Source: Nonomuraea rubra (GTDB lineage Bacteria > Actinomycetota > Actinomycetes > Streptosporangiales > Streptosporangiaceae). From it: a stretch of DNA of 64,000 bases. The DNA is taken from positions 8,663,001 to 8,727,000 of the forward strand of contig NZ_JACHMI010000001.1 in NCBI RefSeq assembly GCF_014207985.1. Direction: 5' to 3'. Made by a program: the position numbers and the translations under genes. The notes under the pieces were generated by a model. That model searched no databases and was not told the DNA's origin. It was given only the letters and a program-made list of their open reading frames with translations. Positions 1 through 7,637 of the stretch are shown one piece after another (position 1 is the stretch's first letter; the number at the start of each line of letters is the position of its first letter).

Positions 1-87
1 GGCCGCGATCATGGACACGGCCAGCACGCCCAGCGCGCACGCCACCCACAGGGGCCGGGCCCTGGACGGGCCCGCCTGTGTCACCAC
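1..87 (-). CDS. FecCD-type ABC permease, N-terminal fragment (B12 uptake)
   Basis: Only the first 29 codons are in the window. Two consecutive GTG codons (87-85 and 84-82) open a frame that begins 2 nt after the TGA of the upstream binding-protein gene. The residues include a hydrophobic run (LWVACALGVLAVSMIAA) that looks like the first membrane segment of a BtuC/FecCD permease. Position directly behind a riboswitch-controlled B12 binding protein supports a cobalamin transport permease in the cytoplasmic membrane. The family call rests mainly on context, because too little sequence is present to see the conserved permease motifs. Confidence 0.6.
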   Translation of the reverse strand, partial: MVTQAGPSRARPLWVACALGVLAVSMIAA

Positions 88-88
88 G

Positions 89-1039
89 TCAGCTCGTGCC
101 CGCCTTCGAGACCGCGGCGCCGATGGCCTCGGCCAGATCGACCACCCGCGGCCCCCACCGGGAGGCGATGTCGTCGTCGAGCTGGACCACCTGGTCGTTC
201 TTGATCGCGGACAGGTTCTGCCATCCCGGCCGTTCGGCCAGGGTGTCCTTGCTCTGCCGGCAGCACTTGACGTCGGCCAGGAAGATCAGGTCGGGGTCGG
301 CCTGGGCGACGAACTCGGCGGACAGCTTGGGGTAGCCGCCGGCCGCGTCGGGGGCCTTGTCGGCGATGTTGGTCAGGCCGAAGAGGCCGTAGATCTGGCC
401 GAGGAAGGTCTTGGACGTGGCGGCGTACGGCGTGGTGTCGAGCTCGTGGTAGTACGTGAGCCGCTTGTCCTTGGGCGCCTTGGCGGCCAGCTCGTCGATG
501 GCCGCCTTCATGCCGGCGACGACCTCGTCGGCCTTGGCCTGGTTGCCGGTGGCGGCGCCGAGCTCGGCGATCTCCTCGTACGCCTCGTCGAGCTTGGTGG
601 CGGCCGGCTGGAGCAGGACGGGCACGTTCACCTTGCCCAGCTCGGCCACGACCTTGTCGAGGTCGTCGGAGACGATGACGAGGTCGGGCTTCTGGGCGAC
701 GATGGCCTCGACGTTCGGCTTGAAGCCGGACAGGTCGGTCTTGGGGGCCTCGGGCGGGTAGTTGGACTGTTCGTCGACCGCGATGACCTGGGGGCCGGCG
801 CCGATGGCGAACAGCGTCTCGGTGTGGGTGGCCGACAGCGAGACGATCCGCTCGGGCTTCTTGGTGATGGTGACCTTGCCGTTGCCCGCCTCGATGGTGA
901 CGGGGAAGGCACCGGGGGACGAGGCGGGAGCCGTGGTGGTGGGGGCGGACGCTGTGGTGGTGGTGCCGCCCTGGCCGCATCCGGCCAGGAGGAGCGTTCC
1001 CAGCAGCGCGCCCGCGAAGGCCGTGCGTACGGGCCTCAC
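89..1039 (-). CDS. Cobalamin ABC transporter substrate-binding lipoprotein (BtuF-like)
   Basis: A 316-aa extracytoplasmic binding protein of the helical-backbone (BtuF/FhuD/TroA) class. The N-terminus is a lipoprotein signal ending in LLLAGCGQ, so the mature protein should be lipid-anchored at the Cys. The mature part opens with the typical IVSLSATHTETLFAIGAG segment of BtuF-like proteins and includes EAIVAQKPDLVIV. I chose the GTG at 1039 because AAAGGA lies 6 nt upstream and translation then begins directly at the signal peptide; the frame is open to 1201 but that part has no signal character. A cobalamin riboswitch in the leader (about 1220-1090) makes vitamin B12 or a corrinoid the likely ligand. 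The permease gene follows immediately. Confidence 0.85.
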   Translation of the reverse strand: MRPVRTAFAGALLGTLLLAGCGQGGTTTTASAPTTTAPASSPGAFPVTIEAGNGKVTITKKPERIVSLSATHTETLFAIGAGPQVIAVDEQSNYPPEAPKTDLSGFKPNVEAIVAQKPDLVIVSDDLDKVVAELGKVNVPVLLQPAATKLDEAYEEIAELGAATGNQAKADEVVAGMKAAIDELAAKAPKDKRLTYYHELDTTPYAATSKTFLGQIYGLFGLTNIADKAPDAAGGYPKLSAEFVAQADPDLIFLADVKCCRQSKDTLAERPGWQNLSAIKNDQVVQLDDDIASRWGPRVVDLAEAIGAAVSKAGTS

Positions 1040-1089
1040 GAGAAGTCCTTTCACACTGTTCGGAACCGAGAGACCCGCGTAGAGCGACG

Positions 1090-1220
1090 GATCACCCTTT
1101 TCCACGAGGGTTGATGACGTCAGCGCGGAGGCAGGCGACCTGGCTATGACAGTTGCGGGACAGCGCCGGACTCGCACCGGACTTCGCTGCGCTCTGCGCA
1201 TCGGACAAACGTTATCAATG
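1090..1220 (-). promoter_or_regulatory. Cobalamin riboswitch
   Basis: Read on the minus strand, the leader contains GTCCGGTGCGAGTCCGGC, then CTGTCCCGCAACTGT, and finally a B12 box AGCCAGGTCGCCTGCC (positions 1146-1131). These elements occur in the order and spacing of the cobalamin riboswitch (Rfam RF00174). The element sits between the end of the Gfo/Idh gene and the start of the B12 binding protein. High cobalamin should lower expression of the uptake operon. The outer boundaries are approximate. Confidence 0.88.
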
Positions 1221-1238
1221 CCCCAGATGCCGCCCGCG

Positions 1239-2108
1239 TCAAGGGGCGAGTTGAGCCTGCGCCTCGGCGATGATCCGCTGCAGCCGCAGGCCGTGGGCGG
1301 CGTCGAGCGGATGCCCGCCGCCGGCGCGCACGGTCCTGGCGAACTCCTCGGCGACCGTCTCCAGCGGGTCGTCGTCGAAGTGGGGCAGGACGGCGCTGCC
1401 CGCGCGGCCGTACACGGCGAACGTGGGCGGGGGCGGGTCGCCGGCGGCGGTCATGCACAGGGACACCTCGCTGACGGCGCCGCCCTCGTGGTCGAGCAGC
1501 AGGCCCGTCCAGCCGAGCGGGTCGCCGTGCGCGCGTACGCCGGTGACGCGGCCCAGGGCGGCGTCCAGGAGGTCGATCACGTGCGGGCCGACGTCCAGGA
1601 GCGGGCCGTGCGCGTGCCGCCACGGGGTGGCGAAGGGGTGGTCGCCGAGGAGGAGGCCGGAGATGTTCGCGGCGTGGCCGCCGAGGGCGTCGATCTCGGC
1701 GCAGCGGGCGAGGAACGCGCGGGTCTGCGGGGCGTACCGGAGGGTGAGCACGAGCTGGGACGCCACGCCCGCCTCGGCGACGGCCGCCGCCACCCGCTCG
1801 GCGCTCTCCAGGGTGTCGGCCAGCGGCTTCTCCAGCAGCAGCGCCTTGCCCGCGCGGGCCGCCCGCACGGCGTACTCGGCCTGTACGGCGGGCGGCACGC
1901 AGAACGCCACGGCCTCGCAGTGCTCGAACAGCTCCTCGACCGTCGCGAAGACGGGCGCCCCCAGCTCGGCGGCGGCCTCCGGCCTGCGTGCCCACACCCC
2001 GGCCAGCCGCGTGTGCGGCCCCTTGGCCAGCATCGGCGCGTGCGCCATCCGCGCCCACGGCCCCGCCCCGACCAGCCCTACCGCCACCGGCTCCCGTTGA
2101 TCGCTCAT
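1239..2108 (-). CDS. Gfo/Idh/MocA family NAD(P)-dependent oxidoreductase
   Basis: A 289-aa protein with an N-terminal Rossmann fold (VGLVGAGPWARMAHAPML, residues about 9-26) and the family hallmark EKP in LLLEKPLADT, where the lysine helps catalysis. The C-terminal half (DVGPHVIDLLDAALG and after) is the substrate-binding alpha/beta domain. Such enzymes oxidise or reduce sugars, inositols and similar polyols with NAD(P). It is the last gene of a five-gene minus-strand operon, starting 10 nt after the SDR gene stops. The substrate cannot be read from sequence; a sugar-like or hydroxylated intermediate made by the upstream enzymes is an inference. Length is slightly short for the family (usually 320-370 aa). 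Confidence 0.85.
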   Translation of the reverse strand: MSDQREPVAVGLVGAGPWARMAHAPMLAKGPHTRLAGVWARRPEAAAELGAPVFATVEELFEHCEAVAFCVPPAVQAEYAVRAARAGKALLLEKPLADTLESAERVAAAVAEAGVASQLVLTLRYAPQTRAFLARCAEIDALGGHAANISGLLLGDHPFATPWRHAHGPLLDVGPHVIDLLDAALGRVTGVRAHGDPLGWTGLLLDHEGGAVSEVSLCMTAAGDPPPPTFAVYGRAGSAVLPHFDDDPLETVAEEFARTVRAGGGHPLDAAHGLRLQRIIAEAQAQLAP

Positions 2109-2117
2109 CCGTGCAAC

Positions 2118-2924
2118 CTACGGCCGCGAGCGCCAGCGCTCAACCGCGTGCTGGGGCCGGTGCGCGAGGGTGCCGGAGTCGATCACCAGGGTCTGGCCCG
2201 TCAGGCAGCGGGACTCCTCGCAGCTCAGGAACGCCACCAGGCCGGCGACGTCCTCCGTCGAGCAGGCCCACGGCAGCAGCCGCTCGGCCTCCTTCACGGC
2301 GAGCTGCTCGGGTGTCATGGCGCGCTGGGCATTCGGGGTGAGGACGAGGGCGGGCGCGACCGCGTTGCAGCGGATGCCGCGCGAGCCGTACATCGTGGCC
2401 ACGTACCGGGTGAAGCCGATCAGCGCGGCCTTCGAGGCGCCGTACGCCGCGTGCACCGTGTCGCCCACCAGGGCGGACACCGACGACGTGAGGACGATGG
2501 CGCCGCCGTCGGGCATGACGGGCACGGCGTGCTTGACCATGAGCATGGCGCCGCGCAGGTTGACCTCCATGGTGCGGTCCCAGACGGCCACGTCGAGCGC
2601 CTCCAGCTCCCGGTCCCGCCCGTACACGCCGGGGTCGAACACGGCCGCGTTGGAGTGCAGGACGTCCACCCGGCCGAAGGAGGCCACCAGCGTCGCGACC
2701 GCCTCCTCCACCTGCTTCTCGTCGGAGACATCGCAGGTCAGCGCCATCCCGGTGCCGCCGCGGGCGCGGATGGCGGCGGCGGTGGCCCGCGCGCCCGCCG
2801 TGCGCACGTCGAGGACCCCGACGAGGGCCCCCTCGGCGGCGAAGCGGGCCGCGCAGGCCGCGCCGATGCCGGATCCGGCGCCCGTCACGAGCGCCACCTT
2901 GCCGTCGAAGCGCCCGCTCACCAT
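2118..2924 (-). CDS. SDR family NAD(P)-dependent oxidoreductase
   Basis: A classical short-chain dehydrogenase of 268 aa. The cofactor motif TGAGSGIG is at residues about 15-22, the acidic residue LDVR that prefers NAD follows beta-2, and the active site shows Ser in TSSVSALVG and YGASK (the YxxxK motif). An HSNAAV sequence replaces the usual NNAG. The start ATG at 2924 overlaps the end of the P450 gene; a GTG at 2921 would give the common 4-nt GTGA overlap and cannot be excluded. It is coupled to the P450, so it may oxidise an alcohol produced by hydroxylation. The exact substrate is unknown. Confidence 0.88.
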   Translation of the reverse strand: MVSGRFDGKVALVTGAGSGIGAACAARFAAEGALVGVLDVRTAGARATAAAIRARGGTGMALTCDVSDEKQVEEAVATLVASFGRVDVLHSNAAVFDPGVYGRDRELEALDVAVWDRTMEVNLRGAMLMVKHAVPVMPDGGAIVLTSSVSALVGDTVHAAYGASKAALIGFTRYVATMYGSRGIRCNAVAPALVLTPNAQRAMTPEQLAVKEAERLLPWACSTEDVAGLVAFLSCEESRCLTGQTLVIDSGTLAHRPQHAVERWRSRP

Positions 2925-4135
2925 TCCACCAGCAGGGACGTCAGCCCGCGGCCCACGATGGACCTGCGGTAGGTGATCTCCTGGCCGGGCGCGAGCCGCA
3001 GCCCGGGCAGCCGCCGGCCGAGCACGTCCAGCGCCGTGCGAAGCTGCAGCCTGCCCAGCGCGGCGCCCACGCAGAAGTGGATGCCGTAGCCGAAGACCAG
3101 GTGCTCGGCGGCGTTCGGCCGGTCGATCATGAACCGGTCGGGGTCGGGGAAGACCGTCCCGTCGTGGCCGGCCGAGTCGGTGGACAGCAGCACCAGGGCC
3201 CCGCGCGGGATCGTCACGCCGTGCAGGGTGACGTCGGCGGCCGCGTACCGGAAGGAGCCCAGGGACGCCCCGTCGATGCGCATGCACTCCTCGGAGGCGT
3301 TCGCGGCCAGCTCGGGCGGCACCGGCCAGGCGTCCTCGCGCAGCAGCCGCAGGACGGTGTTGCCGAGCTGGTTGGGCACGGTGTCGTTGCCGCCGAGCAG
3401 GATCGTGGAGATCAGCTCCACCACCTCGCGGTGCGTCAGCTCGACGCCGATGAGCGAGGTCATCAGGGACGTGAAGTCGTCCTGGGGGTCCTTGGCCCGC
3501 GCGGCGACCAGGCGGTCCACGTAGTCGAGGTAGGTCAGGAAGCTCCCGGCCAGCTCCAGCTGCCTGGCCGGCGGCTGCGGGGAGAGGAAGAGCTGGAACC
3601 AGTCCTTGACGCGCGCCTGCACGAACGCCTCGTCCGCCTCCGGCACGCCGATGAAGCGGGCGGTCAGCTTGATCGACGGCTCGTGGCCGATCTCGCTGAC
3701 GAAGTCGGCGTGCCCGCGGGGCGAGATCCGGTCGAGCAGCTCCTCGTTCAGCCGCCTGAACTGCTGCTCCATGGCCGCCACCGCGCGCGGCGTGAACGCC
3801 TTCGACACCGACCGGCGCAGGCGCGTGTGGTCGGGCGGGTCCACGTTCGCCACGAAGCTGGACAGGAACGAGCCGTGCTCGCCCAGCTTCTCCCTGGTCT
3901 GGCGGGTGAGGCTGCGGGAGATCGTCAGCGAGCCCTCGGAGGAGAAGCGGCGGGGGTCGCCGTACGCGGCCCGCACGTCGGCGTGGCGGGTCAGCACGTA
4001 CGCGCCCAGGTGCTCACTCCTGAACACCGGCGCCTGCTCGCGCAGCCTGGCCAGGAACGGGTACGGGGCCGCCACGTGCCAATCGGCGCCGACGTCGAAG
4101 TCCTCGATGATGTCCTCGATGATGTCCTCGGTCAT
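2918..4135 (-). CDS. Cytochrome P450
   Basis: A 405-aa bacterial class I-type P450. The heme-ligand loop FGYGIHFCVGAAL places the thiolate at Cys355; the I-helix has GGNDT (oxygen activation), and EECMR supplies the ExxR pair. The N-terminus has no membrane anchor, as usual for soluble bacterial enzymes, but carries a small repeat EDIIEDIIED. Ferredoxin and ferredoxin reductase genes are not adjacent. The ATG overlaps the stop of the hydrolase gene by 4 nt (ATGA), so the two are probably translationally coupled. It likely hydroxylates a substrate in the same pathway as the neighbouring dioxygenase and dehydrogenases; the substrate is not predictable. Confidence 0.93.
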   Translation of the reverse strand: MTEDIIEDIIEDFDVGADWHVAAPYPFLARLREQAPVFRSEHLGAYVLTRHADVRAAYGDPRRFSSEGSLTISRSLTRQTREKLGEHGSFLSSFVANVDPPDHTRLRRSVSKAFTPRAVAAMEQQFRRLNEELLDRISPRGHADFVSEIGHEPSIKLTARFIGVPEADEAFVQARVKDWFQLFLSPQPPARQLELAGSFLTYLDYVDRLVAARAKDPQDDFTSLMTSLIGVELTHREVVELISTILLGGNDTVPNQLGNTVLRLLREDAWPVPPELAANASEECMRIDGASLGSFRYAAADVTLHGVTIPRGALVLLSTDSAGHDGTVFPDPDRFMIDRPNAAEHLVFGYGIHFCVGAALGRLQLRTALDVLGRRLPGLRLAPGQEITYRRSIVGRGLTSLLVEW

Positions 4136-5091
4136 GGTGCGAAGATCCTCCGCGGGTTCACGACGAGCATCTGGTGGATCTGGTCGTCCGTGACGCCCCG
4201 CCCGCGCAGCGCGGGCAGCACGTCGCGGGAGATGTGCAGCAGGTGGTAGCGCGGGTGCCGCCGCCGGACGACCTCGGCGTCGAAGCGGTCGTTGAAGCAG
4301 TACGAGTCATGGCTCAGCACCATTCTCCCGGCGTGCCCGCGCTCGCACAGCTCCGCCACGATCGCCACCCGGTCCTCGAACGAGCTGATCGTCTCGATGC
4401 CGAACCGGTCCATGCCCAGGTACGACCCGTTCGCGACCAGCTCCTCCAGGTACGCCACGTCCGTCGAGTCGCCGGCGTGCCCGATCACCACCCGCCCCAG
4501 GTCCACGCCCAGCGACGCGAGCAGCTTCTGCTGGTCGAGCCCGCCCCTGGACGCGCTGTGGGAGTGCGTCGTGATCGGCGCCCCGGTCTCCAGGTGCGCC
4601 TCGGCGACGGCCCTGAACACCCGCTCGCAGCCCTTGGTCAGGCCGAGGTGGTCGGAGGCGCACTTCAGGACGGCGGCCCTGACGCCGGTGCGGCCGATGC
4701 CCTCGGTGAGGTCCCGCACGAAGAACTCGGCCAGCCTGTCCGGCCCGCCGAACAGCGAGCCCGGGCCCCGGTTGCCGAAGTACGGCGGCAGCGCGTCGTA
4801 GGTGTAGAGGCCGGTGGCGGCCACGATGTTCACGGAGGTCAGCTCGGCCACGCGCTGCACGGCCGGGACGTACCTGCCCAGGCCCACCACGGTGAGGTCC
4901 ACGATGCTGTCGACGCCCGCCGCCTTGAGCGCGTCGAGCTTGCCCGCCGCCTCGCGCGCCCGCGCCTCCAGGTCCCAGCCCTCCGGGATGTCCGGCCAGT
5001 TCCACAGGATCTCCGGGCTCAGCCCGAAGACGTGCTCGTGCATGAGCGTCGCCCCGAGGTCGGCGACCGGGCCCCTCACGGTCTCAGGCAC
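4132..5091 (-). CDS. Phosphotriesterase-family amidohydrolase
   Basis: A 319-aa TIM-barrel metal hydrolase of the PTE/lactonase family. The binuclear-metal ligands are all visible: HEH in LMHEHVFG near the N-terminus, the lysine to be carboxylated in AVLKCASD, His in THSHS, His in IGHAGDS, and the final Asp in LSHDSYCF. Members cleave phosphotriesters or, more often, lactones. The family typically opens with a TVRGP-like segment, so I prefer the GTG at 5091; a GTG at 5079 would give a 4-nt overlap with the upstream stop and a protein four residues shorter. It sits between a PhyH dioxygenase and a P450. A lactone-opening role in a catabolic route is inferred. Confidence 0.88.
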   Translation of the reverse strand: MPETVRGPVADLGATLMHEHVFGLSPEILWNWPDIPEGWDLEARAREAAGKLDALKAAGVDSIVDLTVVGLGRYVPAVQRVAELTSVNIVAATGLYTYDALPPYFGNRGPGSLFGGPDRLAEFFVRDLTEGIGRTGVRAAVLKCASDHLGLTKGCERVFRAVAEAHLETGAPITTHSHSASRGGLDQQKLLASLGVDLGRVVIGHAGDSTDVAYLEELVANGSYLGMDRFGIETISSFEDRVAIVAELCERGHAGRMVLSHDSYCFNDRFDAEVVRRRHPRYHLLHISRDVLPALRGRGVTDDQIHQMLVVNPRRIFAP

Positions 5092-5843
5092 GGGAACCTC
5101 TCGTGCTCGAACGGCCGGTTGGCCTCCAGCCCGAGCCCGTCGGTCTGCTTGTACGGCAGGCCGGTGTAGAGGGCGTCGGCGTCGAAGTAGGTCACGGTGA
5201 AGGACAGGCGCGGGGTGTCGCGGCGGTTGGCGGGGGCGCCGTGCACGGTCAGGGCGTGGTGCACGGTCGCGTCGCCGGCCTTGAGGTCGAGCGGCGGTGA
5301 CAGCTCCAGCTCCTTGAGCCAGGGGTGCTGGGTGAGCTGGTCGTCGCCGGGGCGGGTGAAGCTGCGGCCGAGCAGGCCGTACCGGTGCGAGCCGTCGTAG
5401 AAGCGCAGCGAGCCCATGTCGGCGGGCACGTCGGACAGGGCCAGCCAGACGGTGAGCATGGCCGAGCGGTCCATCGGCATCCACGGGAAGTCCTGGTGGA
5501 ACTCGGTGGCGCCGTGCTCGCCCGGCTCCTTGACGAGCAGGTTGGTGACCTGGACGCGTACCGCGCGGACGCCGCGCAGCAGCCGGGCGGCGGTGCGGCC
5601 CATCGCGGGGCTCAGCGTCAGCGCGGCGAACGCCTCGTCGCTCGCCGCGATGTCCCTGGACTGCCCGAACGCCTGGTCCACCAGCGTCTCGTGCCGCTTG
5701 CTCCGCGCCTCCAGGTAGCCCGTGGCCCGCTCGCGCAGCTCGGCGGCGACGCCGGGCGGGACCAGCCGGCCGAGCCGTACCCAGCCGTGCTCGGCGAAGA
5801 ACGCCGCCTCGTCGTCGGTCGCCTGACGCACGGGGATCTCCAT
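5076..5843 (-). CDS. Phytanoyl-CoA dioxygenase (PhyH) family protein
   Basis: A 255-aa Fe(II)/2-oxoglutarate-dependent oxygenase of the PhyH type. The iron facial triad is visible as HQD (in EFHQDFPWMP) and the distal His in ALTVHGAPANRR, where the arginine should bind 2-oxoglutarate. It is the first gene of the five-gene operon that continues with hydrolase, P450, SDR and Gfo/Idh enzymes. A palindromic operator lies 21 nt upstream of the ATG. In other actinobacteria such enzymes hydroxylate small natural products or amino acids; here the substrate is unknown. Confidence 0.87.
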   Translation of the reverse strand: MEIPVRQATDDEAAFFAEHGWVRLGRLVPPGVAAELRERATGYLEARSKRHETLVDQAFGQSRDIAASDEAFAALTLSPAMGRTAARLLRGVRAVRVQVTNLLVKEPGEHGATEFHQDFPWMPMDRSAMLTVWLALSDVPADMGSLRFYDGSHRYGLLGRSFTRPGDDQLTQHPWLKELELSPPLDLKAGDATVHHALTVHGAPANRRDTPRLSFTVTYFDADALYTGLPYKQTDGLGLEANRPFEHERFPCLRP

Positions 5844-5863
5844 GCCCCCAGTCTCGCACCTAA

Positions 5864-5877
5864 AGCAAGCGCTTGGT
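5864..5877. promoter_or_regulatory. TetR-type palindromic operator, copy 1
   Basis: AGCAAGCGCTTGGT, with the perfect 10-bp core CAAGCGCTTG, is 21 nt upstream of the PhyH-operon start. Near-identical 14-mers lie at 6642-6655 and 10194-10207, each just before a start codon. The pattern fits the published mycobacterial KstR2 form AnCAAGnnCTTGnT, but many TetR proteins use similar sites, so only a TetR-like operator is claimed. Confidence 0.7.
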
Positions 5878-5890
5878 AAGACCCGTCGTT

Positions 5891-5907
5891 TGAGTACCCC
5901 CTACTCA
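5891..5907. promoter_or_regulatory. Inverted repeat TGAGTA-N5-TACTCA
   Basis: A perfect 6-5-6 inverted repeat (TGAGTACCCCCTACTCA) ending 34 nt before the ATG of the membrane-protein gene at 5942. Position and symmetry suggest a binding site for a dimeric regulator or part of a promoter. The regulator is not identifiable here. Confidence 0.5.
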
Positions 5908-5941
5908 TGCGCGCCCGCCCTCCCTGGCCGACCCTCGGGGC

Positions 5942-6595
5942 ATGACCACAGTGGACACCCCCTCCGTCACCTCCGGCTTCACCCGTACGGCGATGGTCGC
6001 CTGCGCGGTGGCCGCACCGCTGCTCATCGCGCTGTCGCTGCTGCTCACCCCGTTCCAGGCCACGCTGGAGGGCGAGGCCTACATCCGGGCGTTCACCGCG
6101 CGCCTGGACGCGTACGCGCTGCCGAGCTGGCTCAGCCTCCTCAGCTTCGCCGCCCTCATCCCCGGGCTCCTCGCCGTGAGCAGGGTCGCCAGGTCGGGCC
6201 GGCCCGTGCTGGGGCTCGCCGGCATGATCCTCGCGTTCATCCTGGTCCTGCCGTCGGTCGACACCGACGACGTCATCTACGCCGCCGCCCGCGCGGGGCT
6301 CGACGCGGCCACGACGAACCGGCTGGTCGTGGAGCTGGGCGAGGGGCTGCCGACGGCGGTGGCCGGGCTCGGGTTCTTCCCGGCGCTGCTGGGGCTGGTC
6401 CTGCTGGGCGTGGCGGCGCTCTCCAGCGCGGCGCCGAGGTGGGCGGCGATCACCCTGATCGTGGCGCCGTTCCTGATCCCGGTCGCCTGGTTCGCCCAGC
6501 TCTCGAACGCGGCGGCGGCCGCGGCCTGGATCATCCTGGCGGCCGGCCTGGGCGGCGTCTCCCTGGCCCTGCCCCAGCCCCGCGACAAGGCCTGA
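5942..6595 (+). CDS. Integral membrane protein of unknown function
   Basis: A 217-aa protein with about six hydrophobic segments (first AMVACAVAAPLLIALSLLL, last AAAAAWIILAAGLGGVSLAL). A loop with charged residues (VARSGRP) and one with SVDTDDVIYAAARAG separate the segments. I do not recognise a catalytic or transport motif. It is transcribed divergently from the PhyH operon and precedes the LLM gene by about 70 nt. A perfect inverted repeat lies 34 nt before the ATG. It resembles the many small DUF-type membrane proteins of actinobacteria; the function is unknown. Confidence 0.75.
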   Translation: MTTVDTPSVTSGFTRTAMVACAVAAPLLIALSLLLTPFQATLEGEAYIRAFTARLDAYALPSWLSLLSFAALIPGLLAVSRVARSGRPVLGLAGMILAFILVLPSVDTDDVIYAAARAGLDAATTNRLVVELGEGLPTAVAGLGFFPALLGLVLLGVAALSSAAPRWAAITLIVAPFLIPVAWFAQLSNAAAAAAWIILAAGLGGVSLALPQPRDKA

Positions 6596-6641
6596 CCCCG
6601 CACGATCGGCTCAGTGCACGGCTCTTCGGTTATGCTCACCG

Positions 6642-6655
6642 AGCAAGCACTTGGT
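6642..6655. promoter_or_regulatory. TetR-type palindromic operator, copy 2
   Basis: AGCAAGCACTTGGT differs at one position from the site at 5864 and ends 11 nt before the GTG start of the LLM oxidoreductase. A protein bound here would cover the ribosome-binding or promoter region of that gene. Confidence 0.68.
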
Positions 6656-6666
6656 GGGAGGCGGTC

Positions 6667-7575
6667 GTGCGGAGGTTCAGGTTCGGGGCGGTGGTGCGGG
6701 AGGCGGAGTCGGGCAAGGCGTGGGCGGAGAAGGCCAGGAGGCTGGAGGGGGCCGGGTTCGACGTGCTGCTCGTCCCCGATCACCTCGTCGGCCCGAGGTT
6801 CGCGCCCGTCGCCGCGCTCACGGCCGCCGCCTGCGCCACCACCAGGCTGCGCGTGGGCACGCTGGTCTTTGCCAACGACTTCCGACACCCCGCCGTGCTG
6901 GCCAAGGAGACGGCCACGCTCGACCTGCTGTCCGGCGGGCGGCTGGAGGTGGGGATCGGGACCGGGTGGATGGCCGGCGACTACGCGGGCGCCGGGCTGG
7001 CGCTGGAGCCGCCCGGGGTGCGGGTCGAGCGGCTGCGGGAGGCCCTGGCCGTGCTCAAGGGGCTCTGGGGGGAGGGGCCGTTCAGCTTCGAGGGACGGCA
7101 CTACCGGATCTCCGGGCTCGACCAGCGGCCGAAACCGCTGCAGAGCCCGCGACCGCCGCTGGTGATCGGCGCGGGCGGGGCGCGGATGTTGCGGCTGGCG
7201 GCCGAGGAGGCCGACGTGGTGAACATCGGGATGCGGGTGCAGGCCGACGGCAGCGGGCCCGACCTGCGTGACGGCGGGCTGCGCGCGCTGCTCGGCAAGC
7301 TCGCCGCCGTACGGGAGGCCGCCGGGGAGCGGTACGCGGGCCTCGAACTGGGCACCAGCGTGATCCAGGCGGGCGAGCGGAAGGCCGAGGAGGCGTGGAG
7401 CGCGGCCGACAGCACCGCGCTGGACGAGACGCCGCAGGTGTTGCTGGGCACGCGACACGACATCGTCGACAAGCTCCGCTATTGGCGAGATGAGCATGAT
7501 ATTTCGTATTTCGTGCTGCACCACGAGCGGGACCTGACCGCCTTCGAGCCCGTCGTCGAGGAACTGGCCACCTGA
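6667..7575 (+). CDS. LLM class F420-dependent oxidoreductase
   Basis: A 302-aa luciferase-like TIM-barrel oxidoreductase. It opens with RRFRFGAVVREAESGKAWAE and shows the family segments LLVPDHL, TRLRVGTLVF, LDLLSGGRLEVGIGTGW and PPLVIGAGGARMLRLAAEEAD. The N-terminal form resembles the actinobacterial F420-dependent subgroup (TIGR03621-like, from memory). GTG at 6667 follows GGGAGGCG. The operator copy directly upstream ties it to the PhyH/P450 operon, so it probably acts on the same compound as a hydride-transferring enzyme using F420 or FMN. The substrate is unknown. Confidence 0.85.
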   Translation: MRRFRFGAVVREAESGKAWAEKARRLEGAGFDVLLVPDHLVGPRFAPVAALTAAACATTRLRVGTLVFANDFRHPAVLAKETATLDLLSGGRLEVGIGTGWMAGDYAGAGLALEPPGVRVERLREALAVLKGLWGEGPFSFEGRHYRISGLDQRPKPLQSPRPPLVIGAGGARMLRLAAEEADVVNIGMRVQADGSGPDLRDGGLRALLGKLAAVREAAGERYAGLELGTSVIQAGERKAEEAWSAADSTALDETPQVLLGTRHDIVDKLRYWRDEHDISYFVLHHERDLTAFEPVVEELAT

Positions 7576-7637
7576 CCCACCCCGTCCCCGGCTACCTGGC
7601 CTCAGGCTGGGAGCGGCCGTGCCCGATGATGGGACTC

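Noticed and set aside
1146..2972. 608-aa plus-strand open frame opposite the Gfo/SDR/P450 genes
   Set aside because: It is a shadow of high-GC coding DNA: composition is dominated by G, A, R, V and H, no family motif is seen, and three recognisable genes lie on the other strand.
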